Shown: one piece after another, positions 7,769 through 16,238 of the stretch
Numbering within the stretch: the first letter of the stretch is position 1
Layout of the letters: each line of letters starts with the position of its first letter
From: Streptomyces bambusae
GTDB lineage: Bacteria > Actinomycetota > Actinomycetes > Streptomycetales > Streptomycetaceae
Direction: 5' to 3'
DNA length: 64,000 nucleotides
Assembly: GCF_020532645.1 (NCBI RefSeq)
Contig: NZ_JAJAUZ010000026.1
Coordinates: forward strand, 40,066-104,065
Position numbers and translations under genes: made by a program
Notes under the pieces: model-generated
What the model was told of the DNA's origin: nothing
Databases searched by the model: none
Seen by the model: only the letters and a program-made list of their open reading frames with translations

Positions 7769-9688
7769 ATGGCCACCAGTGTCGAGACGCTCGAATTCCA
7801 GGCAGAGACCCGCCAGTTGCTTCACCTGGTGATCCACTCGATCTACTCGAACAAGGACATCTTCCTGCGCGAGCTGATCTCGAACGCCTCCGACGCACTG
7901 GACAAGCTGCGTCTGGAATCGCTGACCGACTCCGGCCTCTCCGAAACCGACACCGCCGACCTGCACATCTCGTTGGAGGTCGACAAGGAGAACCGCACCC
8001 TGACGGTCCGTGACAACGGGATCGGCATGACCCGGGACGACCTCGTGGAGCTGATCGGCACGATCGCCAAGTCCGGCACCGCCGGCCTGCTGGAGAAGAT
8101 CAAGGAGTCAAAGGACGCCGCCACTGCCGAAAGCCTGATCGGGCAGTTCGGCGTCGGCTTCTACTCCGCCTTCATGGTCGCCGACAAGGTCACCCTGCAC
8201 ACCCGGCGGGCCGGCACGGAATCCGGTACCCGGTGGGAGTCCGACGGAGCAGGCGCCTACACCCTCCAGCCCGCAGAAGGCCTGCCCGTGGGCACCTCCG
8301 TCACCTTGCACCTCAAGCCCGCCGACAGCGAGGACGGGCTCGCCGACTACCTTTCCGAGTGGAAGATCCGCCAGATCGTCAAGCGGTACTCCGACTTCAT
8401 CCGCTGGCCGATCCGGATGGCCACCGAGCGCACGGACGCCGAAGGCGAGACCACCCGCGAGGTCGACACGCTCAACTCGATGAAGGCGCTGTGGGCCCGG
8501 CCGCGCGCCGAGGTGACGCAGGACGAGTACGACGAGTTCTACCAGCAGATCAGCCACGACTGGACGGCCCCGGCCGAGACCATCCACATGCGCGCAGAGG
8601 GCACCTTCGAGTACGAGGCGCTGCTGTTCATCCCCGCCCAGGCGCCCTTCGACCTGTTCTCCCGCGAGACCAAGCGCGGCGTGCAGCTGTACGTCAAGCG
8701 CGTGTTCATCATGGACGACTGCGAAGCGCTCATGCCGGACTACCTGCGCTTCGTCAAGGGCGTCGTGGACGCCCACGACCTGTCGCTGAACGTGTCCCGC
8801 GAGATCCTCCAGCACGACCGCCAGATCCAGGGCGTGCGCCGGCGCCTGGTCAAGAAGGTCCTCGGCGCCCTCAAGGACATGCAGTCCAAGGACGCCGAGC
8901 GCTACGCGAAGGTGTGGGACCAGTTCGGCCGGGTCCTGAAGGAGGGCCTGGTCGAGGACCCGGACAACACCGAGGCCCTGCTCGGGCTGGTGTCGGTCGC
9001 CTCCACTCACGACCCGGAGAAGACGACCACGCTGCGCGAGTACGTCGAGCGCATGAAGGACGGCCAGGACACCGTCTACTACCTGACCGGCGAGACGCGC
9101 GCGATGGTGGAGAACTCCCCGCACATGGAGGCCTTCGCCGCCAAGGGGTACGAGGTCCTGATCCTCACCGACCCCATCGACGAGGTGTGGGCGGACCGGG
9201 TCCCGGAGTTCGCCGGCCACCGCCTGCAGTCCATCGCCAAGGGCCAGGTCGACCTCGACGAGTCCGCCGACGGCGACCAGGAGGCCGACCCCGAAAAGGC
9301 CCGCCGCGAGGAGGACTTCGCCGCCCTGCTGGCATGGCTGAGCACCACCCTGTCGGAGCAGGTCAAGCAGGTCCGCCTGTCCTCGCGCCTGACGACCTCG
9401 GCGGCGTGCATCGTCGGCGAGTCCCACGACCTGACGCCGACCCTGGAGAAGATGTACCGGGCGATGGGCCAGCAGGTGCCCCCTGTCAAGCGGACCCTGG
9501 AGCTCAACCCCGCACACCCGCTCGTCACCGCCCTCCGCACCGCACACGACGCGGGCGCCGACGATCCCGCGCTGGCGGAGATCGCCGAGCTGGTCTACGG
9601 CAGCGCGCTGCTCGCCGAGGGCGGCGACCTGCCCGACCCGGCCCGCTTCACCCGGCTGCTGACCGACCGCCTCACGCGCACTCTGTAA
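7769..9688 (+). CDS. htpG: Chaperone HtpG (bacterial Hsp90)
   Basis: Cytosolic ATP-dependent chaperone of 639 residues, the normal length. The GHKL ATP-binding domain shows NIFLREL-type N-box (KDIFLRELISNASDALDKLR, residues 31-50), the DNGIGM lid motif near residue 87, and GQFGVGFYSAF near 125. The middle domain contains LNVSREILQ with the catalytic Arg. The C-terminal dimerisation domain carries the region ending in LTRTL and lacks the eukaryotic MEEVD tail. The ATG at 7769 has AGGAG upstream; longer in-frame starts lack similarity. The upstream helix-turn-helix gene may control it. Actinomycetes do not all carry htpG, so this is an accessory chaperone. Confidence 0.97.
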   Translation: MATSVETLEFQAETRQLLHLVIHSIYSNKDIFLRELISNASDALDKLRLESLTDSGLSETDTADLHISLEVDKENRTLTVRDNGIGMTRDDLVELIGTIAKSGTAGLLEKIKESKDAATAESLIGQFGVGFYSAFMVADKVTLHTRRAGTESGTRWESDGAGAYTLQPAEGLPVGTSVTLHLKPADSEDGLADYLSEWKIRQIVKRYSDFIRWPIRMATERTDAEGETTREVDTLNSMKALWARPRAEVTQDEYDEFYQQISHDWTAPAETIHMRAEGTFEYEALLFIPAQAPFDLFSRETKRGVQLYVKRVFIMDDCEALMPDYLRFVKGVVDAHDLSLNVSREILQHDRQIQGVRRRLVKKVLGALKDMQSKDAERYAKVWDQFGRVLKEGLVEDPDNTEALLGLVSVASTHDPEKTTTLREYVERMKDGQDTVYYLTGETRAMVENSPHMEAFAAKGYEVLILTDPIDEVWADRVPEFAGHRLQSIAKGQVDLDESADGDQEADPEKARREEDFAALLAWLSTTLSEQVKQVRLSSRLTTSAACIVGESHDLTPTLEKMYRAMGQQVPPVKRTLELNPAHPLVTALRTAHDAGADDPALAEIAELVYGSALLAEGGDLPDPARFTRLLTDRLTRTL

Positions 9689-9703
9689 CCGGTACCTGCG
9701 GTG

Positions 9704-9733
9704 GGGGTGGGGGTCGGAGCCGACCCCCACCCC
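9704..9733 (+). terminator. Terminator after htpG
   Basis: A 14-bp perfect inverted repeat (GGGGTGGGGGTCGG / CCGACCCCCACCCC) separated by two bases, so the effective loop is somewhat larger. It begins 15 bases after the htpG stop. Confidence 0.8.
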
Positions 9734-10184
9734 TCCGAGGTGCCGCCGGCCTGGCGGCCGCCCGTTCGTTCTGTGCCTGGCTTTACGCCTCGGCATCGAA
9801 GCCGGGCGCGCAGGGCCGAGGGCCGTGCATGGCCATCGCTGACGAGCGTACGCCGCCTCGCCGACAGCCGGGGTACCGCTGCCGCCCGCAGGTCACGACG
9901 GCGCCGTGGCCGTGACACTGCCGGGTGAGGTCCAGGGGCGAGCCCGACGCCTTCCGTGACCGGATCGGCGGAGTCCTGCCGTCTCGGCCGGGACCGCGGC
10001 GGCCGCCGGCAACAGAAGTTGGGGTACGTCCCGGACGTCCCGCTTCGTGATTCGGGGGCACGTACATGTGTCCTGTGGGCCCTTGTCGGGTCGGGCCACG
10101 GGCAATATGGTGCGCTCGCGTCCGCACGTCCGCCCACACGGCCAGTTCTTCATCCCCTCTCCCCGTCGAAGGGACGCGTCCGTC
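9734..10184. other. Intergenic stretch between htpG and the secreted small protein
   Basis: About 450 bases with no convincing gene on either strand. It presumably holds the promoter of the downstream secreted protein, but no clear -35/-10 pair could be assigned. Confidence 0.5.
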
Positions 10185-10610
10185 ATGCGCAAGAAGGTCA
10201 TCTCGCTGCTCTCCGTGTTCGGTACGGCCGCCGGACTGCTCATGGTGTCGGCCGGCCCGGCGGCAGCCAGCCCGGCATGCACCATGCACGGCTTCATCGG
10301 GGCCTACCAGGGGACCATCGTCGACATCCCGATCGCGTCCGGCGGGACGCACTGCCACCTTCAGCAGGGCTACGCCAACGAGGCAGTGCGGGTGCTCCAG
10401 AAGTCCATCGTCCGGTGCTACGGCATCAGCATCCAGACCGACGGACAGTTCGGGCCGCGTACGAAGGCCGCCCTGATCGAGGTCCAGCGGCGCGAGCGCA
10501 TCAACCAGGACGGCGGATACGGGCCGCAGACCCGCGACGCCATGTACCACACGGTGGCGGCGTGGGAGGAGCAGCAGCCGATCGGCTGCAGGCGGCTCAA
10601 TCGGCCGTAG
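10185..10610 (+). CDS. Small secreted protein with a peptidoglycan-binding-like domain
   Basis: Protein of 141 residues with a signal peptide (MRKKVISLLSVFGTAAGLLM..., likely cleavage after AAA near residue 27). The mature part resembles a PG_binding_1 fold: EAVRVLQKSI, then TDGQFGPRTKAALIEVQRRE and DGGYGPQTRDAM. The GxFGPxT pattern is the family hallmark. Four cysteines in the mature part could form disulfides. The ATG start has GAAGGGA upstream. It is monocistronic, convergent with the SGNH esterase gene. Role is likely cell-wall association in the extracellular space; no catalytic domain is present. Confidence 0.8.
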   Translation: MRKKVISLLSVFGTAAGLLMVSAGPAAASPACTMHGFIGAYQGTIVDIPIASGGTHCHLQQGYANEAVRVLQKSIVRCYGISIQTDGQFGPRTKAALIEVQRRERINQDGGYGPQTRDAMYHTVAAWEEQQPIGCRRLNRP

Positions 10611-10741
10611 CCGGTGTCGGCCCGGCGTTCGAGGTGAACCCCACCGGCGCGAGCACGTACAACTTCGGCAACAGGGTCTCCTGGATCTCGGTCGGCTTCG
10701 CAGGCCCGAGCTCCCGAGAGGCCCTGCCCGACACCGGAGCT

Positions 10742-10782
10742 CTCCCGGGATCCGGGCCCGGCAGGGTTTCGGATCCCGGGAG
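10742..10782. terminator. Bidirectional terminator between convergent genes
   Basis: A 12-bp perfect stem CTCCCGGGATCC / GGATCCCGGGAG with a 17-base loop lies between the stop of the secreted small protein and the stop of the esterase gene, which run toward each other. Confidence 0.75.
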
Positions 10783-10788
10783 TGGCCG

Positions 10789-11898
10789 TCATCCGGCGCT
10801 CAGGGCGGTCCACTTCTGGTTGGAGCCGCCGTGGCAGTCCCACAGCTGGAGCTGCGTGCCGTCGGCGGTGGAGGAGCCCGGGACGTCGAGGCAGCGGCCG
10901 GAGGCGGGGTTGCGGTAGCCGCCGTTGTGGGGCTGCCAGACCTGGTTGGCGCCGCCGTGGCAGGCCCAGAGCTGCACCTTGGTGCCGTTGGCGGTGCCGG
11001 CGCCGGCTGCGTCGAGACACTTGCCCATGGAGCGCAGGGTGCCGTCGGTGTAGGCGGACCAGTACTGGTTGGCACCGCCGCCGCAGCTCCACGTCTGGAC
11101 GGCGGTCCCGTCGGCGGTGCCGGCACGGTTGACGTCCAGGCACTTGCCGGCGATGCCGGACTGCACACGTGCGGGGGCGGGGGCGGGATTCCTCAGCCAC
11201 CCGGCACGGTCCGCGGCCTGGATGCCGCGGTGGAAGGCGTCGGCCATCTTCCGGTAGCCCGAGTCGTTGGGATGCAGGGCGTCGGCCAGGTCGGCCGTGG
11301 CGGTCAGGGCGCTCATGTCGACGTACGCGACGCGTTTGCCCGCGGCCTGCGCCTCGCTCACGATCCGGGGAACGGCCTGGTTGTACGCGGCCCGGTACTG
11401 CTCCTCGGAGCCGCTGGTGGACACCACCAGGGAGGCCACGAGGACGGTGGCGTCGGGCGCGGCGGCGGTGATCTGGCCGACCAGGGACTTTAGCCGGGCG
11501 GTGGCGGTGGACACCTGGTGGGAGCCGTTGAGGTCGTTGGTGCCGATGTGAAGCGTCACGACGTTGGGCCGGTAACGGGTCAGTGAGGCGTCGGTGAGGG
11601 CGGCGACCTGCTCGATGAGGTATCCGGAGTGGCCTTCGTTGTCGGGGTCGGACATCGAACCGGCCCGCCCTGTGCCCACGAAGTCCAGCGGATGGCCGTC
11701 CACCGCGAGCCTGTCCCACAAGGGCCCCCGGTAGCCGTTGCCGGTACTGCTTCCCACGCCCCAGGTGATCGAGTCGCCCATCGGCATGACCCGTAAGGGC
11801 GTGTCGGAGGCGGCGGAGGCAGGGGCCGGCCCTGCCGCCGTCACCCCGAGCACGGCGGCGGCGAGCGCGATCAGTGGGAGAAGCCGAGACCTTTTCAT
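10789..11898 (-). CDS. Secreted SGNH esterase with C-terminal ricin-B (CBM13) lectin domain
   Basis: Extracellular protein of 369 residues. A signal peptide ends near residue 29 (ASA/ASD). The SGNH hydrolase domain (about 34-225) shows the nucleophile block GDSITWG (Ser43), the GTND block, and DALHPND with the catalytic Asp and His. A Pro/Ala linker (NPAPAPARVQ) joins a ricin-B trefoil with three repeats, each with GKCLD or GRCLD at the start and a QxW-type end. Likely substrates are acetylated plant polysaccharides such as xylan. It is the last gene of a three-gene leftward operon, 26 bases after the alpha-galactosidase stop. Confidence 0.9.
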   Translation of the reverse strand: MKRSRLLPLIALAAAVLGVTAAGPAPASAASDTPLRVMPMGDSITWGVGSSTGNGYRGPLWDRLAVDGHPLDFVGTGRAGSMSDPDNEGHSGYLIEQVAALTDASLTRYRPNVVTLHIGTNDLNGSHQVSTATARLKSLVGQITAAAPDATVLVASLVVSTSGSEEQYRAAYNQAVPRIVSEAQAAGKRVAYVDMSALTATADLADALHPNDSGYRKMADAFHRGIQAADRAGWLRNPAPAPARVQSGIAGKCLDVNRAGTADGTAVQTWSCGGGANQYWSAYTDGTLRSMGKCLDAAGAGTANGTKVQLWACHGGANQVWQPHNGGYRNPASGRCLDVPGSSTADGTQLQLWDCHGGSNQKWTALSAG

Positions 11899-11924
11899 GG
11901 GGTTCCCTTTCCTGGGGTGGGGCG

Positions 11925-13571
11925 TCACGGGAGGGTGGTCCACTTCTGGTTGCTCTGGCCGTTGCAGGTCCACAGGACGACGGGGGTTCCGTTGGCGGTG
12001 CCGGCCCCGTTCGCATGGAGGCACAGACCGGCGTGGACGTTGCGGACGGACCCGTCGGCCTGTCTGGTCCACTTCTGGTTGTTCTGGCCGTTGCAGGGCC
12101 AGATGACGACCGGCGTGCCGTTGGCGGTGCCCTGGCCGGAGGCGTCCAGGCACTTGTCGCCGTAGACGCGGATCTCGCCTCCGGCCCACGTGCTCCAGAG
12201 CTGGTTGGCGGCGGTGTGGCAGTCCCAGATCAGCGCCTTCGTCCCGGCCTCGGTGGAGGCCCGGTCCACGTCCAGGCAGCGGCCCGATCCGGTACCGCGC
12301 AGGCGTGCGGTGGTCGCGGCCTGCGGGCTGCCCCCGGTCATCCTGAACACGGCGACACCGTGTGCAGGCACGCTCGCCGAGATCGGGCCGGAGGTGCCGG
12401 ACGTGCCGCCGGTCCACAGGTCGGTGAGCGTGAACGGCCCTCCGGTGAGGCCGACTTGCGCGGCCGTGGCGGTGATGGTCGTGGTGCTCCCGCCCCTGTT
12501 GAGCAGGCCCACGGCGACCGAGCCGTCGGCCAGGGGCTTGGCGAACACCTCGGTGCCGCCGTCGTCACGCACCCTGCGTCCGCCGGCGCCCAGCGGATCC
12601 TGGTTCACCGCCACCAGGCGGGGGTTGCGCAGGATGGCGCTCACGTCGGCGGACATGGTGCGGATGTCGTTGCCGGCCATGAGCGGGGCGCCCAGCAGCG
12701 CCCAGAGGGCGAAGTGGCTGCGCGACTCGGTCAGGGACAGGCCGGGGCGGCCGACGACCAGCATGTCAGGGTCGTTCCAGTGACCCGGACCCGACTGCGC
12801 GGCCAGCGGTGCGGTGATGTCCAGGACGTTGCCGACACCCATCGGGTAGCTGTTGGTGTTGGTGTTCTGCCAGATGTCGAGCAGGTCCTCGGTCGTCCGC
12901 CACAGGTCGGCGACCTGCCCCCAGTCATGGGTGGCGCCGGTGGGGGCGTGGAAGCTGTTGGGGTTGATGCTGTAGACGATCGGGCGGCCGGTGGCGCGCA
13001 GGGCATCGCGCATGATCGTGAACCGTTCGACCTGTTCACCGAGGGTGCCGCTGCCGGAGCACCAGTCGTATTTGAGGTAGTCCACGCCCCAGGAGGCGAA
13101 GGCTGCGGCGTCCTGGGCCTCGTGGCCCTTGCTGCCGGTGGAGCCGGGGTAGGTGCCCACGCCCTGTGCGCAGGTGCGCTCGCCCGGCGCCTGGTAGATG
13201 CCGAACTTCAGGCCCTTGCCGTGGATGTAGTCCCCGAGCGCCTTCATGCCGCTCGGGAACGTGGTCGGATTGGCCCGGAGGTTGCCCGCCCCGTCGCGTT
13301 GCGGGTCGAACCAGCAGTCGTCGACGACGACGTACTGGTAGCCCGCGTCCTTCATGCCCGAGGACACCATCGTGTCGGCGGCCTGGCGGACCTGGGCCTC
13401 GGTGATCCCGCATCCGAAGCTGTTCCAGCTGTTCCAGCCCATCGGCGGGGTGAGTGCCGGGCTGCCCGGCGCGGCCTCGGCGGTCGTGGGGGCGGAGGCG
13501 GTGACGCAGGCCGTGAGCGTCAGTGCGCCGGCCGCGAGGAGGCGCAGTAATCGTCGTGGCAGGGATGCCAT
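11925..13571 (-). CDS. Secreted GH27 alpha-galactosidase with ricin-B (CBM13) domain
   Basis: Extracellular glycosidase of 548 residues predicted to remove alpha-1,6-galactose from galactomannan or raffinose-type oligosaccharides. The signal peptide ends near residue 34. The GH27 barrel starts with LTPPMGWNSWNSFGC; the nucleophile Asp is in YLKYDWC (about residue 169) and the acid/base Asp in GHWNDPDML (about 267). An antiparallel beta domain follows (to ~415), then a ricin-B trefoil with three GxCLD/QxW repeats to the C-terminus. A Cys in the signal region (LTAC) could suggest a lipoprotein, but the twin-arginine-like and hydrophobic pattern fits ordinary secretion. Middle gene of the operon. 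Confidence 0.95.
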   Translation of the reverse strand: MASLPRRLLRLLAAGALTLTACVTASAPTTAEAAPGSPALTPPMGWNSWNSFGCGITEAQVRQAADTMVSSGMKDAGYQYVVVDDCWFDPQRDGAGNLRANPTTFPSGMKALGDYIHGKGLKFGIYQAPGERTCAQGVGTYPGSTGSKGHEAQDAAAFASWGVDYLKYDWCSGSGTLGEQVERFTIMRDALRATGRPIVYSINPNSFHAPTGATHDWGQVADLWRTTEDLLDIWQNTNTNSYPMGVGNVLDITAPLAAQSGPGHWNDPDMLVVGRPGLSLTESRSHFALWALLGAPLMAGNDIRTMSADVSAILRNPRLVAVNQDPLGAGGRRVRDDGGTEVFAKPLADGSVAVGLLNRGGSTTTITATAAQVGLTGGPFTLTDLWTGGTSGTSGPISASVPAHGVAVFRMTGGSPQAATTARLRGTGSGRCLDVDRASTEAGTKALIWDCHTAANQLWSTWAGGEIRVYGDKCLDASGQGTANGTPVVIWPCNGQNNQKWTRQADGSVRNVHAGLCLHANGAGTANGTPVVLWTCNGQSNQKWTTLP

Positions 13572-13657
13572 GAGGATTCCTTTCTGGTCCGCACAGCGGA
13601 AGCCGCTGTGCGGACCGGCTGGGCGGAGGTCAGGAGCGGTTGATCGGATGCGGCGGA

Positions 13658-15085
13658 TCAGCGCTGCAGGGTGAGCACGCCCGGCCGGTACGGCAGTCGC
13701 TGGTAGGGGGTCCCCTGCGGTGTGGCGGGGTCGTAGCCCTGGTAGAGGAACTGCAGGTTGCAGGGGTCGACGGTCATGGTCTGGTCGGCGTTGACGCGGA
13801 CCAGGTCACCGTGGCTGATGTCATTGGTCCAGGTGGCACCGCTGTTGGCCTTGCCCGCGAACGGGCTGCTCTCGCTGCCGGCCTGGAGGGTCCACGGGCC
13901 GTTCAGGCCGGCCGCGGTGAACGACCGGAAGTAGCGGTGCTCGTTCACCCCCCGGGCCTCGACGATCATGAGGTACTGGTTCCGGCCCTGGACCTTGTAG
14001 ACCTCCGGCGCCTCGAAGAGGTTCTTCGCCGTGTCGCTCATGACCGTCGTGTACGACGAACCGAAGCTGCCCGGGAAGCTGCCGATCGGCACGGTCGACT
14101 TGTAGATCTTGCCGTTGTCGTCTCCGAAGAACAGGTACATGTTCTGGTCGTCGCCGATCAGAGTCGGGTCGATCGGGCCGCCCTCGGGGAGACTGCCGGT
14201 GAACAACGGCTGCGGGGCGGACCAGCCTCGGGGATCGGTGGGGTTGCTGGACGTGCGGTAGGTGAAGGGCCAGGCGGTGCCCCACCCGTTCGAGGCCAGT
14301 ACCCAGATGTTCTTGGGCGCGAAGTAGAACAGCTTGGGCGCCACCGCCAGTCCCTGGCTCATCCCGGTCTGGGTGGCCGTCGCCATGTCCGACCAGTTCG
14401 TGAAGGGACGAAACGCCATCGTGCCCCACGACGAACCGTCGGACGTGGTCGCGTAGACCAGGTTCTGGCCGTTGTACGGCACGGTGGTGAAGTCCTTCAG
14501 CGCGACCCACCCGTTCGCCGGCTGAGCCAGCGGGCCCGTCGAGGTCCACCGGTACGTCGACGGAAGGGAACAGGTGTTGCCCGGCTCGGACAGGCCGGTC
14601 CACTGCTGGTTGCTGCCGCCGTGGCATGCCCAGAGCTGCACCGCCGTGCCGTTGGCCGTGCCGGCGCCCGCAACGTCCAGACACAGCCCGGACTCCACGG
14701 CGACGACCGTGCCGTCGGCGTTGACGCGCCACTGCTGGTTCGTTCCGCCGTTGCATCTCCAGATCACCGGTCGGGTACCGGCCGTGGTGGAGTGGCCCGG
14801 AACATCCAGGCACTTGTCGCCGTACAGGGTCAGCCGGCTGTCGTCCGTCAGGGTCCACCTCTGGTTGGTCCCGCCGTGGCAGTCCCAGACGTGCAGGTTC
14901 GTGCCGTCGCTCTGGCCTGCGCCCGGCACGTCGAGGCACCGGCCTGAACCGACACCGTGCAAGGCGCCGCTGGTCGCGGCTTGGGCCGGGCCGGCGACGA
15001 GCATCGCCGCCAATGAGACCAGGGCCGCGAGCACGGCGGGGAGCGTCAGGGACCGATATCCGCGGCGGAGTCGGCGTCTGCGCAT
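13658..15085 (-). CDS. Secreted GH62 alpha-L-arabinofuranosidase with N-terminal ricin-B (CBM13) domain
   Basis: Extracellular enzyme of 475 residues predicted to strip arabinose side chains from arabinoxylan. Signal peptide ends at AQA near residue 36. The ricin-B trefoil is N-terminal here (about 40-165, three repeats with GRCLD/DKCLD/GLCLD), unlike the two downstream genes where it is C-terminal. The GH62 catalytic domain (about 172-475) begins LPSTYRWTSTGPLAQP and contains GGPIDPTLIGDDQNMYLFF and LFEAPEVYKVQG, which hold likely active-site Asp and Glu residues of the five-bladed propeller. First gene of the leftward operon, driven by the promoter at 15323-15352 with a ~230-base leader. 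Confidence 0.93.
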   Translation of the reverse strand: MRRRRLRRGYRSLTLPAVLAALVSLAAMLVAGPAQAATSGALHGVGSGRCLDVPGAGQSDGTNLHVWDCHGGTNQRWTLTDDSRLTLYGDKCLDVPGHSTTAGTRPVIWRCNGGTNQQWRVNADGTVVAVESGLCLDVAGAGTANGTAVQLWACHGGSNQQWTGLSEPGNTCSLPSTYRWTSTGPLAQPANGWVALKDFTTVPYNGQNLVYATTSDGSSWGTMAFRPFTNWSDMATATQTGMSQGLAVAPKLFYFAPKNIWVLASNGWGTAWPFTYRTSSNPTDPRGWSAPQPLFTGSLPEGGPIDPTLIGDDQNMYLFFGDDNGKIYKSTVPIGSFPGSFGSSYTTVMSDTAKNLFEAPEVYKVQGRNQYLMIVEARGVNEHRYFRSFTAAGLNGPWTLQAGSESSPFAGKANSGATWTNDISHGDLVRVNADQTMTVDPCNLQFLYQGYDPATPQGTPYQRLPYRPGVLTLQR

Positions 15086-15322
15086 GGTGACCTCTCACAT
15101 CCTTGAGTAGGCGGTTCGGGCGTCCTGGCCCGGAGCCCGGTCGCCTGAAGGGGTGCGGTGGCATGTGGTTCGCGGTCTCCGGCGCCGCCGGACGAGGCCC
15201 TGCCGCGTGCAGGGCGAGGCACGCCGGGCCGCCTTGTCGGTGGCGCGGCGCCGGAGGCGGCACCTCTGCGACGAGGGGCCTGATGGTCCGATTTCACGAA
15301 CAGCGTGCGGCACTTCGAGCAG

Positions 15323-15352
15323 AAGATAGATTTCGAGTTGAGGATCCGTCAA
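15323..15352 (-). promoter_or_regulatory. Housekeeping-type promoter for the CBM13 enzyme operon
   Basis: On the minus strand TTGACG (15347-15352) and TATCTT (15323-15328) are separated by 18 bases, close to the sigma-70/HrdB consensus. The surrounding bases are AT-rich for this genome. TTCGAAAAGCG lies directly upstream of the -35 box and could be part of a LacI-type operator half-site, but no full palindrome is present. Confidence 0.65.
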
Positions 15353-15498
15353 CGCTTTTCGAAGAGTTGCATCTCCGGCGTTTTACACCCCACCCGGATA
15401 ACAAAAATTCCGGGCCGTCATGCAAGTTGACCTGAAGAGGGCGTGCCGTTTACGCGGAGGGCCAACGCCTCCGGCAATGCGATCTGTTCGGATATCGA

Positions 15499-15641
15499 TT
15501 ATTCGACTGCGAGCCAGGTGTTCTTCTTCGAGTTCAGATCGGTCGCCGGGTCGCAGGTCCACTGGTGGCTCTTCGCGCCGGGGTCGGTCGAGATCCCGCT
15601 GACGTCCACGCACTTGCCGCTGTGCACCGCGACCAGCCGGG
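15499..15641 (-). pseudogene. C-terminal ricin-B lectin repeat relic
   Basis: The last ~46 codons before a TAA read as a ricin-B repeat: VAVHSGKCVDVSGISTDPGA followed by KSHQWTC and a Lys-rich end. Upstream in the same frame nothing resembles the rest of a lectin or its enzyme. It is probably the 3' end of a lost CBM13 enzyme gene beside the intact operon. Confidence 0.6.
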
Positions 15642-16238
15642 AGTCCCTGCGGTTGCGACCACCTGCACGATCTGCTCGATGGCTCGCCCGGCGCGACGCG
15701 CGGTGGCGGTGCGCGCCCCACGCGCCCCTCGGCCCCCTCCGTACGGAGGCCGAGCGGGCGCAGGCGTCGCTCGCTGGTGGGCTGCGGTTGCGGCCGGCGT
15801 CGCCGCCTGAGGTGGTGTGGATGGTGCAGCACGCCGTGCGCAGCGCCCTCCGGCGGCGCCACGGTGCGCGGTGGCCGTGCAAGAGCAGCGCTCGTGCAGT
15901 CGGGCAGGCCGTTCGCCGTCGCCCCTTGCCATCAGAGGCCTCACCGGTGCATCGAAGGGCACACGCAGTGCATATGGGCATGACGTAGCGCACCAGGAAC
16001 GACGTTGAGGAACGCCCAACCGGTTTCGGCAGCACCCCCGCGAGCGGGCAATGGGTGCCGAGGCGCAGAGCGGCGTCAGCGGCCGTTCGGCCGTACAGCC
16101 CCACCGAGGGTCGGTTCGCGGGGGCCCGGGAAATCGGAGGGGCAACGGAGTGGTAAGGGCGTGTCGGTCGAGTGACCTCGCCTTCCGGGCGGGCATGTTT
16201 CCGGCCTACGCGGTGGCACCTGTGGCTTCGTGTGCGAC
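15642..16238. other. Stretch without a recognisable gene
   Basis: About 600 bases between the lectin relic and the metalloprotease gene. Overlapping open frames on both strands are rich in Arg/Ala/Pro and show no family match. It should contain the promoter for the protease, but no clear elements were found. Confidence 0.45.

Noticed and set aside
8108..9796. A ~560-codon minus-strand frame opposite htpG
   Set aside because: htpG is unmistakable on the plus strand; the antisense frame is a shadow.
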